A stretch of 64,000 bases of DNA from Novosphingobium sp. ERN07 (GTDB lineage: Bacteria > Pseudomonadota > Alphaproteobacteria > Sphingomonadales > Sphingomonadaceae): positions 1-64,000 of the forward strand of contig NZ_JABAID010000007.1 in NCBI RefSeq assembly GCF_012641335.1, in the 5' to 3' direction. The notes beneath the pieces are model-generated. The model was not told the DNA's origin. It ran no database searches and was given only the letters and a program-made list of their open reading frames with translations. Of this stretch, positions 28,135 to 36,297 are shown one piece after another (position 1 is the stretch's first letter; every line of letters begins with the position of its first letter). The translations under genes and the position numbers were made by a program.

Positions 28135-29544
28135 TTAGCCGAGCGCTGACATCTGCGCCCTATTGTCGGCAGGCAAACACAGCACAAAGCGCGCGCCGCC
28201 GCCCTGTGCACTTTCTACCGAAAGCTCTCCGCCCATAGCGCGTGCCAGCTTTCGCGAAATGTAGAGACCAAGCCCGCTACCGCCATCACCGCTGCGGCCC
28301 AGGCGTTCGAACTTTTCAAACACGCGCGCAGCCTGTTCGGGGCTGATACCCTGCCCTTCGTCAGCTACGGCAATCCATGCCAGCCCTTGTTCGAAACCGG
28401 TCTCGATGCGCACGGTGGTATGCCCCGGCGTATAGCGGATGGCATTGCCGATCAGGTTGAGCAGGATTTGCAAGACGCGGCGAAATTCGCCCACGGCGGG
28501 GGCCAGCGCACTTTCGGGCGGCAGCGCCAGAGTAATGCTGCGTTCCTGGGCGCGCACGCCCAGAATGCCCGCCGCGCGCCGCGCGCAATCGGCAAGGTCG
28601 ATGTGATCCGGCGCGGGGGCGAAATGCTCGTCCTCGACCGTTTCGAGATCAGCCAGATCCTCCACCAGCGAAAGCAGGTGCCGCCCCGCCTCGGCAATAT
28701 CGCCCGCATAGCCGACATAGCTTTCGGCAATCGGCCCGGCGAGGCGTGTGCGGATCGTTTCAGCGTTGGCGACGATACGATTGACCGGCACCCGCAATGC
28801 AGGTGCAAGGTTGTGGCCAAGCAGGCCTTTCCAATCGGGCTGCGCCATCGCAACCTGCGGCGTTTCCGGGATAACAGACGCAGGCACCGGAGGCACGGTT
28901 TCCGCCACCAGCAGCACTTCGAAGCCGCCGCCACGCAAGGGGAGCAGCCGGGCCTTCCAGCGTCGTACCGAACCTTCGATGCTGACCGATGCGTCATCCA
29001 GCAGCCGCCAATGCAGCGGCAAGTGATGGCTGCTGCCTTCTACGGCCAGCAGATCGGTCCAGTAGCGGCCAAAGCCCTGATGGATCGCCTGCGCCAGAAG
29101 ATGAAGATCGGAGCCATCGACAAGGCCCGAAATCACGCGCTGTTCGGCATCAAGCACAATGTGCGCTTCGGCCAGTTGGCGCAGCAGGGCGATAGCGTCA
29201 GGACCATTGCCGTCCGCTGCCCATGCACCTGCGGCAAGGCGCCATTCGGTAATCTCGATATGGGCGCCATCATCCTGCGCGCTGGCGTGGGCACGGAAAG
29301 ACAGCGGCTGCGCCTCATCCTCTACCGCGATCATCGCGCCGAGCGAAAGGCCGGTCGAACGCGCCTTGCGCACAAGTGCCAGCAGCGCCGGAATGGCGAT
29401 CACGCCGGGATAGGCACCGCCAAGCCGCACTTGCAGCCCGGCCAGCGCCTCGTCAGCTTCGACCAGACGGTCTGCCCCATCGGTACGGGCGCGGATAGGC
29501 CCTGCGGCGGTCATGGCGTGCTGGGCCGCATCATGCTGAGCCAT
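28135..29544 (-). CDS. PleC/DivJ-like histidine kinase lacking the phospho-acceptor His
   Basis: A 469-residue soluble protein. Residues about 120-215 look like a PAS-type sensor. Residues 237-305 align with the dimerisation domain of PleC/DivJ-type kinases (RVPVNRIV, YVGYAGDIAEAGRHLLSLVE, DLADLE), but where these have H-E-L-R-T-P this has P248-A-L-R-V-P, so the acceptor His is replaced by Pro; the nearest His is H244. The ATPase domain is complete: N-box LLNLIGNAIRYTPG, G1 DEGQGIS, F-box FEKFERLG, G2 GGSGLGLYIS. It may bind ATP and signal allosterically or regulate another kinase. The ATG at 29544 lies one base after the upstream stop; the longer frame overlaps that gene. Confidence 0.82.
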   Translation of the reverse strand: MAQHDAAQHAMTAAGPIRARTDGADRLVEADEALAGLQVRLGGAYPGVIAIPALLALVRKARSTGLSLGAMIAVEDEAQPLSFRAHASAQDDGAHIEITEWRLAAGAWAADGNGPDAIALLRQLAEAHIVLDAEQRVISGLVDGSDLHLLAQAIHQGFGRYWTDLLAVEGSSHHLPLHWRLLDDASVSIEGSVRRWKARLLPLRGGGFEVLLVAETVPPVPASVIPETPQVAMAQPDWKGLLGHNLAPALRVPVNRIVANAETIRTRLAGPIAESYVGYAGDIAEAGRHLLSLVEDLADLETVEDEHFAPAPDHIDLADCARRAAGILGVRAQERSITLALPPESALAPAVGEFRRVLQILLNLIGNAIRYTPGHTTVRIETGFEQGLAWIAVADEGQGISPEQAARVFEKFERLGRSGDGGSGLGLYISRKLARAMGGELSVESAQGGGARFVLCLPADNRAQMSALG

Positions 29545-29545
29545 C

Positions 29546-30529
29546 TCATGCTTGCACGCCCGCCAGGGCATTGGCCAGCAATGCAGCCGCCCGTTCGGCA
29601 TCGAGGCCTTCGATTCCGCTGGGCACGGCAATTTCGGGGTGAAGCGCGGCGAACGTGGCCACCACACCGTCGCGGCGCACACCAGCGGCAACCAGCGACA
29701 AAGCAAGGCGCGGCATCTGGCTTTCGGTCGTGCTCATGATCGCCGTTTCGCGGGCGAGCCGCGAAGCGCTGGCCAGTGCGGTCAGAAAAAGTGCGGCGCC
29801 GCCATGATCGATACGAAGCGCGCCGGCACGATCAGCGCCCAGCACCTTGACGATGTGATCGAGCAGATCGAGCCGCGACGCAGCCACGGAGCGGCGTTGA
29901 CGCAAGACCAGTTCTGCCTGTTCGGAGGCGGCCTCTCCGGCAGCATCGCCGGCAACATAGGCCTTCATCGTGGTCAAAGCGACTTCGTGAAGATCGGCTG
30001 GCAGTTCCGCCAGCGGAATTTGCATCCGGCGCACTTGCTGGCCGAACCGGGCCTGTGCCGCCAGTAGGTTCATGCCGCGCGCAGCCAGATCGGGATCGGG
30101 CGAAGCGATGATATCCTGAAGCAGCGGGGTGAGTACAGGATCGATGGCGAGCCTGCCCTGCAACTTGTCAGTCAACTGCCATTCCACCGCCAGCATATGC
30201 AGATGATAGAGCAGCGGTTGGCTGGCGCCCAGCATTTCGGCAAGCCCCGGCCCCGCTTCTCGCGCCCAGGCCGCGGCATCGGCGTGGCCCGCCGCCTCGC
30301 CCATTGCCTGTACAAGCTGGCGCGCCACATCGGCAAGCATGCCACGAACCCGCGCGATGATTTCGTCGCTGAAAATAGAGCGGTCGTCGTTCTGCAACAG
30401 GTGTCGCAGAATCGGCCCCATATGGTGCATGGCCTGATCGGCATGGACCAGATCTCGGCGCAGCAAGTCTTCGATCGCTTCGGGATCGAAACCCGCAGAA
30501 AATGTCCCAGCAGATGCAGTCGTGGCCAT
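29546..30529 (-). CDS. Unknown helical protein of the pseudokinase cluster
   Basis: A 327-residue, apparently all-helical soluble protein that I do not recognise. There are no membrane segments or nucleotide motifs. The N-terminal half is rich in His and Met (LVHADQAMHHMGPILRHLLQ), the middle carries amphipathic helices (LAARGMNLLAAQARFGQQVR), and the C-terminal part resembles an Ala-rich helical bundle. It begins nine bases after the stop of the nucleotidyltransferase-like gene and ends one base before the kinase ATG, so it is the middle gene of a tight operon and is likely a physical partner of the kinase-like protein. Confidence 0.75.
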   Translation of the reverse strand: MATTASAGTFSAGFDPEAIEDLLRRDLVHADQAMHHMGPILRHLLQNDDRSIFSDEIIARVRGMLADVARQLVQAMGEAAGHADAAAWAREAGPGLAEMLGASQPLLYHLHMLAVEWQLTDKLQGRLAIDPVLTPLLQDIIASPDPDLAARGMNLLAAQARFGQQVRRMQIPLAELPADLHEVALTTMKAYVAGDAAGEAASEQAELVLRQRRSVAASRLDLLDHIVKVLGADRAGALRIDHGGAALFLTALASASRLARETAIMSTTESQMPRLALSLVAAGVRRDGVVATFAALHPEIAVPSGIEGLDAERAAALLANALAGVQA

Positions 30530-30538
30530 GCGACGCTC

Positions 30539-31813
30539 TTACTGCCGAGTGGTTAACTGCAGGTTAGGCGCAGGCCCTGCGGTTGGCCCCGTTTCGGTTG
30601 GAATCGCGCCGAACTGAAGCGTGAACAGGCAGGCCCCCAACAGGGCGATCACCGCAACGCCGATGGCCGCATCGAACGGCAAAAACAGACTGGTTGCCAT
30701 CAGCAACAAAGCGATGGCCAAACGATCCGAAATCCAGCGCATCCATTGCCGTTGCGGCAGAATCAAAGCCGCCAATCGTGCACTGCCGACCAGCAGCAGC
30801 GGTGCGAAAAAGCCCGCCCCCGGTGGCACTGATGGCAGATCGGGCAAGGCGCTCCGCCAGCCTGCCAGCGTCACCAGCCCTGCATCGATCAGCAGGTGAA
30901 ACAGCGCAACGCTGCGCCGGGCCAGACCCGATGCGAGCAGCGAATCCCGCTCTACATGACCGAGCAGACTGGCAATCCGTTCAACAAGCCATGCAAGGCC
31001 TATGAGCACAAACCCGATGGCAAAATTGCCAAGCCAGCCTGCGCCGCCACCCAGCAGGCCGAGCACCCCGGCGGCAAGGCCGACCAACGCAGGCCGCGTG
31101 CCCGCATGGAGCATCGCTGGTCCGAAGCGATTGACCACCGCGATGGCCAGACGTTCTCCGGGAGTAGCCCCCCCCGCCCCGGCAAAACGGGTGTGCAAAC
31201 GCAGCCAGCGCCGTTCGGCCAGATGGGCTTCATCCTCATTCCGCAGGATGCCCCAGCGCCCATCGTCGAGCAGCGCCGAAGGGACGCTTCGCTGGGCAAC
31301 GCGGCTTTGCACCGCCAGACGCAGCAGCGCGGACTGGGCGTTCCATTCGGGCGGAAGATCGGCCAGCCCGGCAGCGATTCTGCCCGGAAAGCGCATGGCC
31401 GCAGCAAAGGCGTGGTTGATGTCGATCCGTTCAAAACCCAGTGGCAACGCGGTTTCGACCGGCAGCGTAAGGACGACCGGCCCCGCTTCGATCAGTTCAC
31501 GCACCGTATCGGGCATGGCCAGCAACCCATCGCCCAGAACAATGACGTCATCCTCAGGCGGAAGCAGCGGCACCAGCGCGCGCGCCGTGGCTACGACATG
31601 GAATTGCGCCCCGCCGGATTCGGCAAAATGCTGAAGCGCCACCAGTTCGCCACTGATAGCTTCGGCCAGAACGATAATGCGCCGCGCCCCCAGCGACAGC
31701 GCAAGGCCGATCTGATGGCGCAGCAGCGAGCGCCCGCCAATTGGCAGGTAACCCCGCAGCGCGCCGGTTTCTGCCCCGGCGGCATCGATCAGCGATAGAA
31801 CTGCGACCCGCAA
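30539..31813 (-). CDS. Nucleotidyltransferase/CDP-alcohol phosphatidyltransferase-like membrane pseudoenzyme
   Basis: A 424-residue protein in two parts. Residues 1-180 resemble a sugar-phosphate nucleotidyltransferase (YLPIGGRSLLRHQIGLALSL, GARRIIVLAE, DVIVLGDG), but the GxGxRL loop and the following Lys are not conserved. Residues 220-410 have six or so membrane helices arranged like a CDP-alcohol phosphatidyltransferase, yet the hallmark DxxDGxxAR...GxxxDxxxD is replaced by VERIASLLG and neighbours (E278, A281, S282). The fusion order is that of bifunctional IPCT/DIPPS-type enzymes. Both active sites look lost, so a structural or sensing role is likelier than catalysis. First or second gene of the leftward operon. 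Confidence 0.65.
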   Translation of the reverse strand: MRVAVLSLIDAAGAETGALRGYLPIGGRSLLRHQIGLALSLGARRIIVLAEAISGELVALQHFAESGGAQFHVVATARALVPLLPPEDDVIVLGDGLLAMPDTVRELIEAGPVVLTLPVETALPLGFERIDINHAFAAAMRFPGRIAAGLADLPPEWNAQSALLRLAVQSRVAQRSVPSALLDDGRWGILRNEDEAHLAERRWLRLHTRFAGAGGATPGERLAIAVVNRFGPAMLHAGTRPALVGLAAGVLGLLGGGAGWLGNFAIGFVLIGLAWLVERIASLLGHVERDSLLASGLARRSVALFHLLIDAGLVTLAGWRSALPDLPSVPPGAGFFAPLLLVGSARLAALILPQRQWMRWISDRLAIALLLMATSLFLPFDAAIGVAVIALLGACLFTLQFGAIPTETGPTAGPAPNLQLTTRQ

Positions 31814-31880
31814 ACGTTTGCCTCCTGATCCGCCATCCTAGGGACTGGGGGCCACGCTGCCAAGCGCAGGGCAAAACTTG

Positions 31881-32186
31881 TCAGGGATTGACCGTAAGAT
31901 CGTCGAGCATCTGGCGCAGGCGGCGCAGAACTGCGGGATCGCCGGGCACGGTCTCCACCGCCTCTTCGGCCAGAGCCAGCAATCCATCGGCATGGAAGCT
32001 GGCAGCAAGGCCTTTCAGCCGCATTGCCGCAACCTGCCAGTTGCCATCGCACCGCGCACGCCCCAGCAAATCGACATGATGTTCCGCGCTTTCAAGGAAA
32101 GCCATCCGCAATTCCCGCACAAGATCGGGATTGTGCCCTGCGGCAGCAGCCAGATTGGCGTCGAGCGAGTCACCTTCGTAGGCCAT
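31881..32186 (-). CDS. Hpt-domain protein lacking the phospho-acceptor His
   Basis: A 101-residue four-helix protein matching the histidine phosphotransfer (Hpt) domain: the segment WQVAAMRLKGLAASFHADGL corresponds to the canonical A-H-x-L-K-G-x-A-x-x-x-G-A helix. The His is Met (M55), though the K58-G59 pair is kept. H65 lies ten residues further on, at the position of a conserved Gly. I re-read the codon from the bases: ATG, not CAT. It therefore cannot take phosphate at the usual site and may act as a docking protein for a response regulator or for the neighbouring kinase-like protein. Sixty-seven bases separate it from the downstream gene. Confidence 0.75.
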   Translation of the reverse strand: MAYEGDSLDANLAAAAGHNPDLVRELRMAFLESAEHHVDLLGRARCDGNWQVAAMRLKGLAASFHADGLLALAEEAVETVPGDPAVLRRLRQMLDDLTVNP

Positions 32187-32210
32187 GAGAACGAGCTATG
32201 CGGTGAAACG

Positions 32211-32225
32211 TTAAGGCAGGGTTTA
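32211..32225. promoter_or_regulatory. CtrA-like half-site pair in the divergent promoter
   Basis: TTAA-GGCAGGG-TTTA at 32211-32225 differs by one base from the CtrA consensus TTAA-N7-TTAA. It lies between the divergent Hpt-like and coiled-coil genes, 25-50 bases from both starts. One mismatch in a short motif is weak evidence, but the position is right for cell-cycle control. Confidence 0.3.
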
Positions 32226-32257
32226 TGGCTGCCGCGAAAACGTGATATGCAGTCCGA

Positions 32258-34855
32258 ATGAATGGGGGACAACGGATCATTTCGCTCGACGGTGCCGCAA
32301 CGGACACCGATGAAAACAGCGTTTCCGGGGCAGAAGCGCCGGATGGTTCGCTGCTGCTATCGCCAGATGCAGGCGTTCCGATATCCCGGAACAACGATCA
32401 TGCGCCACACGACGAGCAAGGCGAACACTGGCTGGTTGAAGACGACAGTGCCGATGATCGGCCCCAACGCAACTTTGAATGGATCGCGCCTGCGCTGGGC
32501 GGACTGGTGATTGCAGGCTGGACCGGCTTTTTTCTCTGGGCAGTGATTCTCCGACAGAAAGAAGCGATTGCCCCCGATCAGTGGGCATGGTGGATCACGC
32601 AGTGGTCGGTGCCTGTGCTGCTGGTGCTGGTAACGATGCTGCTGGTCATCCGTACAAGCCGCCGTGAAGCGCGCCGGTTTGCCGATGTGGCGCTTTCACT
32701 CTCGCGCGAATCGGGGGCGCTGGAAAAGCGGCTGGTCTCGATCAACACCGAACTGTCGCTGGCGCGCGATTTCATCGCCGCGCAGGGCCGAGATCTCGAA
32801 TCGCTGGGGCGCGTTGCGGTAGAACGCTTGTCATCAAGCAGCGCGCGGCTTGACGAACTGGTCGGCCGCAATGGCGCGCAAGTGGATCGCATTGCCGACG
32901 TATCGGCGGCCGCGCTCGACAATATGGACAAGTTGCGCGGGCAGTTGCCGGTAATCGCCAACGCCGCCAAAGACGTGACCAACAATATCGGCAGTGCCGG
33001 CCGCACCGCGCATCTGCAGCTTGAAGAACTGGTTTCGGGCTTCCAGCGGCTGAACGAATTCGGTCTGGCGAGCGAACGTCAAGTTGCGGCTGTGCGCGAA
33101 CGCATCGAAGCTGCCGTCGCACAATTTGCCACATCGTCGGAGAACCTCGCCGCCCTTGCAGAAGGGCGCTTCGAAGCGCTTGCCCGCAGCAGTGCCAAAC
33201 AGGCTGGACTGATGCAGCAGAGCGAACAGGCCGCGCTGGCCGACTGGCGCGAGCGCAGCGATGCTCACGTCACCGCGCTGCGCGACGCGCTGGCCCATCT
33301 CGCCGCAGATCACGATTCGTTGCTGGTGCAATCGCGCGAGCAACTGGTTCGGTTCGAGGACGCAGCGCGCACCCTCAATGCGCAAATTGGGCAGGAAGCA
33401 CACAATCTGGACAGTGAACTGGCTCAGCGCCGACGGACTGCCGAAGCAGACGCTGCCAAGCAAAAACTCGCACTGGATCAGCGGCTGGGTGAGATCGATG
33501 CGGCCATCGCTGCGCGCCGGGCCGCGATGGAGAAGGCCGCTGCAACCGCTACTGAAAGTCTTGCCGCAAAGCTGGCGGAGCTTGATCTTGCGATAGATAC
33601 GCAGCGCAAGCTGCAAGCTGCAGAAGCTGATAACCTTGCCCTTCGCTTTGCGGAAATCGGTCAGAAAGTCAGTGACTTCACCAGCCTTCTTTCGAGTTCA
33701 GGCGAAGAAGGCGTGCAAGCTGCGGCAACCATCGATGCATCGATAAATGCGCTGACCGGCAGACTGGCCGAAATGCGGCACGCGCTGTCCGGTACGGATC
33801 TTGAAATTGGTGAATTGACGGATTCCGCCGTGCGCCTGCTCGAACTGATCCAGGCGGGCGGCGATCATACCCGCACGCAGATTCCCGAAGCTTTGCGCAG
33901 CACCGAAGCCGGTCTCAAAGGGTTGGAAGACCGCGTGTTCACACTGCGCGACACATTGCGCGAAGCCGGTGATGGCGGCCGCAATCTGTCAGAAACGGTC
34001 AGCGGCGCGCGCACGCAAGTGTCGGCAACGATCAACGAGTTACAACAGGCGAAAAAGCTTCTGGCCGACGAAGCCATCGAGCGCGAGGCACGGATTGGGG
34101 AACTTCGCGATCTGCTGGCAGCAGCAAAAAGCGAAAGTTCGGCCCTTTCCGCAGACATCGAACAGCGCTTGACCGGCGCGGTCGCGCAATTGACCGATGC
34201 TGCCGGAAAGGCTGGCGAAGACTTGCGCAACAGCACCGCAGCCGAGGTCGAAGCGGTTGCCGAGCGGCTTGGCGAACACAGCAGCGCGGCCATCGCCCGC
34301 GTGCTTCAGGGACGCGCGGCGGAACTGATTGGCAGGCTGGAAGAGGCCATCGATGCCGCCGCCGACGCCAGCCGTGAAACGGCCATTCAGATGCGCGACC
34401 AGTTGACCAAGGTGGACGAACTGGCGGGTAATCTCGAAGCGCGCGTCAGCAGGGCGCGTGAGAAGGCAGAAGAACAGGTGAACAATGACTTCGCCCGCCG
34501 TGCCGCGCTGATCACAGAATCGCTCAATTCCTCGGCCATCGATATCGCCAAAGCGCTTTCGAGCGACGTTTCGGAAACGGCATGGGCATCCTACTTGCGC
34601 GGTGATCGCGGCATTTTCACGCGGCGCGCCGTAACCCTCCTGGAAAACGCCGACGCGAAGGCCGTGCAATCGCACTATGAAGGCGATGGCGAGTTCCGCG
34701 AACATGTGAACCGCTACATTCACGACTTCGAATCTATGCTGCGCCAATTGCTTTCGACGCGCGATGGCAATGCTTTGGGCGTTACCTTGCTGTCGTCCGA
34801 CATGGGCAAGCTCTATGTTGCGCTGGCACAAGGGATCGAACGGCTGAGGACGTGA
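32258..34855 (+). CDS. Large membrane-anchored coiled-coil protein
   Basis: An 865-residue protein of unknown function. Residues 1-75 are an acidic cytoplasmic tail (DENSVSGAEAPDG, EDDSADDRPQ). Two membrane helices follow: about 76-98 (APALGGLVIAGWTGFFLWAV) and 112-132 (WSVPVLLVLVTMLLVIRTSR), a hairpin that returns the chain to the cytoplasm. From about 140 to 780 almost everything is heptad-like helix rich in Ala, Glu and Leu. The C-terminal 80 residues (WASYLRGDRGIFTRRAVTLL, HVNRYIHDFESMLRQLLSTR) look globular. There is no ATPase motif. It could be a cell-envelope or polar scaffold. It is divergent from the Hpt-like gene and convergent with udgX, eight bases apart. Confidence 0.8.
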   Translation: MNGGQRIISLDGAATDTDENSVSGAEAPDGSLLLSPDAGVPISRNNDHAPHDEQGEHWLVEDDSADDRPQRNFEWIAPALGGLVIAGWTGFFLWAVILRQKEAIAPDQWAWWITQWSVPVLLVLVTMLLVIRTSRREARRFADVALSLSRESGALEKRLVSINTELSLARDFIAAQGRDLESLGRVAVERLSSSSARLDELVGRNGAQVDRIADVSAAALDNMDKLRGQLPVIANAAKDVTNNIGSAGRTAHLQLEELVSGFQRLNEFGLASERQVAAVRERIEAAVAQFATSSENLAALAEGRFEALARSSAKQAGLMQQSEQAALADWRERSDAHVTALRDALAHLAADHDSLLVQSREQLVRFEDAARTLNAQIGQEAHNLDSELAQRRRTAEADAAKQKLALDQRLGEIDAAIAARRAAMEKAAATATESLAAKLAELDLAIDTQRKLQAAEADNLALRFAEIGQKVSDFTSLLSSSGEEGVQAAATIDASINALTGRLAEMRHALSGTDLEIGELTDSAVRLLELIQAGGDHTRTQIPEALRSTEAGLKGLEDRVFTLRDTLREAGDGGRNLSETVSGARTQVSATINELQQAKKLLADEAIEREARIGELRDLLAAAKSESSALSADIEQRLTGAVAQLTDAAGKAGEDLRNSTAAEVEAVAERLGEHSSAAIARVLQGRAAELIGRLEEAIDAAADASRETAIQMRDQLTKVDELAGNLEARVSRAREKAEEQVNNDFARRAALITESLNSSAIDIAKALSSDVSETAWASYLRGDRGIFTRRAVTLLENADAKAVQSHYEGDGEFREHVNRYIHDFESMLRQLLSTRDGNALGVTLLSSDMGKLYVALAQGIERLRT

Positions 34856-34863
34856 TCGCAGCG

Positions 34864-36297
34864 CTACTGCGACATTTCCGAAAGCCGGACAGAAACCTTG
34901 CGCAAACCACTGGCGAATTTGGTTTCTTCTTCCGCTCGCCCCTGATCCTGCAAGCGCAATAGGTAGCTCGGGTGCGTGGTGATCCACAGTTCGCTGCCGT
35001 CATCAAGGACATGCGGCACGCCGCGCGCTTTCTGGACGCTTACCGTCTTGCCCAATAAGCTGCGCGCCGCGCTTGCCCCAAGGGCAAGGACGATCCGGGG
35101 CCGAACAAGCGCGCGCTCACCATCCAGCCACCAGCGGCACACGTCGATCTCTCGTGCCGAAGGGTTCTGGTGCAAGCGGCGCTTGCCCTGTGGGGTAAAC
35201 TTGAAATGCTTGACCGCGTTGGTGACATAGGCCCGTCGATCCGCGATGCCCGCGCTTTCAAGATGGGCGCGGAGAAGTTGCCCAGCGGGGCCGACAAAGG
35301 GTCGCCCCTGCTCCTCCTCGACATCGCCCGGTTGTTCACCAACGATCATCAGCGCGGCTGACTGCGGCCCTTCACCCATGACAGCACGAGTGCCGTTGCA
35401 GCCAATGTCGCAGCGGCGGCAGGCAAGAATGCCCTCTCCGATGGCATTGAGGCTTTGCGGTCGGTCTCCGAAGTCCTGCCCGCCCGCCTTCACCATCTGC
35501 GCCTCCCGCGCCTGCGCCCCGGCGATCAGTTCAGGGATGAGCGCTGCTTCGGGCAGGTTCTTCCAGTATTTGCGCGGCATTTCCTTGAGCATGGCCCCGA
35601 CCTTCAACCGCGCGGGATTGAAGATTGACGCATAATAGCTGCGCCACAATGCTTCGACCGGATCACCCGAAGGCGCATCGGCGCGCGTGGCGGGCGGGCC
35701 TTCCTGCAACCTGTCCCCATCCCAATGCAAAGTGCCGCGCGGCGTAAGGATCGACCAGCGCATCGTGGTGAAGCGCCGCACGAAAAACCCGGCGTTGGCG
35801 CGCAGGATGTGATGCTCCGGTTCAAACCATGCGACGTAGTGTTCGCTGCCACTTTCATCCACCGCGCGAAACCGCACGAAAGCGCGCATCTTGTGAATAT
35901 CGCGCCGCACCTGCCGGGCGAGGTCTTCCATCCGTCGCACATCAGGATCGGCCTTGTCCTCCATCAGGCGGGGACGAGACTGAAGCCGACAGAGCGTGCG
36001 ATACATCAAGGAAAAGCGTTCAATATCAGAATGAAGCATAACGCTTTGCGCAAGTTGCAGGAAATCACGCGATGCCCGTGGTTGCAGTGTATCAGCCGGA
36101 GCGGACGGAAGATTGCGTTCGCCCTGTGCGAAAAGATCAACCGTTTGATCGGATGGCGATTCCCACACGATGCGATCTGCCGCAATGGAAGCCCGGATCA
36201 TATGGCGCGCGGCATCACGCCAACCTTCGAAATCATCGGGCGCGGCAAGCGATATGCGGAAAACCTGCGCAGGCACAGGGTTGAGCGAATGCTTCAT
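34864..36297 (-). CDS. UdgX-family uracil-DNA glycosylase/binding protein with N-terminal DUF4130 domain
   Basis: A 477-residue fusion. Residues about 20-250 form DUF4130 (DDFEGWRDAARHMIRA start, KYWKNLPEA end). Residues 280-477 are a family-4-like uracil-DNA glycosylase of the UdgX type: C293-x2-C296 and C387 for an iron-sulfur cluster, GEQPGDVEEEQGRPFVGPAG (320-339), the diagnostic KRRLH insertion (372-376) whose H376 in UdgX bonds covalently with the deoxyribose after uracil excision, and THPSYLLR. In other family-4 enzymes the KH364F position is Cys; here His, as in UdgX. The ATG overlaps the upstream radical-SAM stop (ATGA). SOS control is likely through 37544-37558. Confidence 0.92.
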   Translation of the reverse strand: MKHSLNPVPAQVFRISLAAPDDFEGWRDAARHMIRASIAADRIVWESPSDQTVDLFAQGERNLPSAPADTLQPRASRDFLQLAQSVMLHSDIERFSLMYRTLCRLQSRPRLMEDKADPDVRRMEDLARQVRRDIHKMRAFVRFRAVDESGSEHYVAWFEPEHHILRANAGFFVRRFTTMRWSILTPRGTLHWDGDRLQEGPPATRADAPSGDPVEALWRSYYASIFNPARLKVGAMLKEMPRKYWKNLPEAALIPELIAGAQAREAQMVKAGGQDFGDRPQSLNAIGEGILACRRCDIGCNGTRAVMGEGPQSAALMIVGEQPGDVEEEQGRPFVGPAGQLLRAHLESAGIADRRAYVTNAVKHFKFTPQGKRRLHQNPSAREIDVCRWWLDGERALVRPRIVLALGASAARSLLGKTVSVQKARGVPHVLDDGSELWITTHPSYLLRLQDQGRAEEETKFASGLRKVSVRLSEMSQ

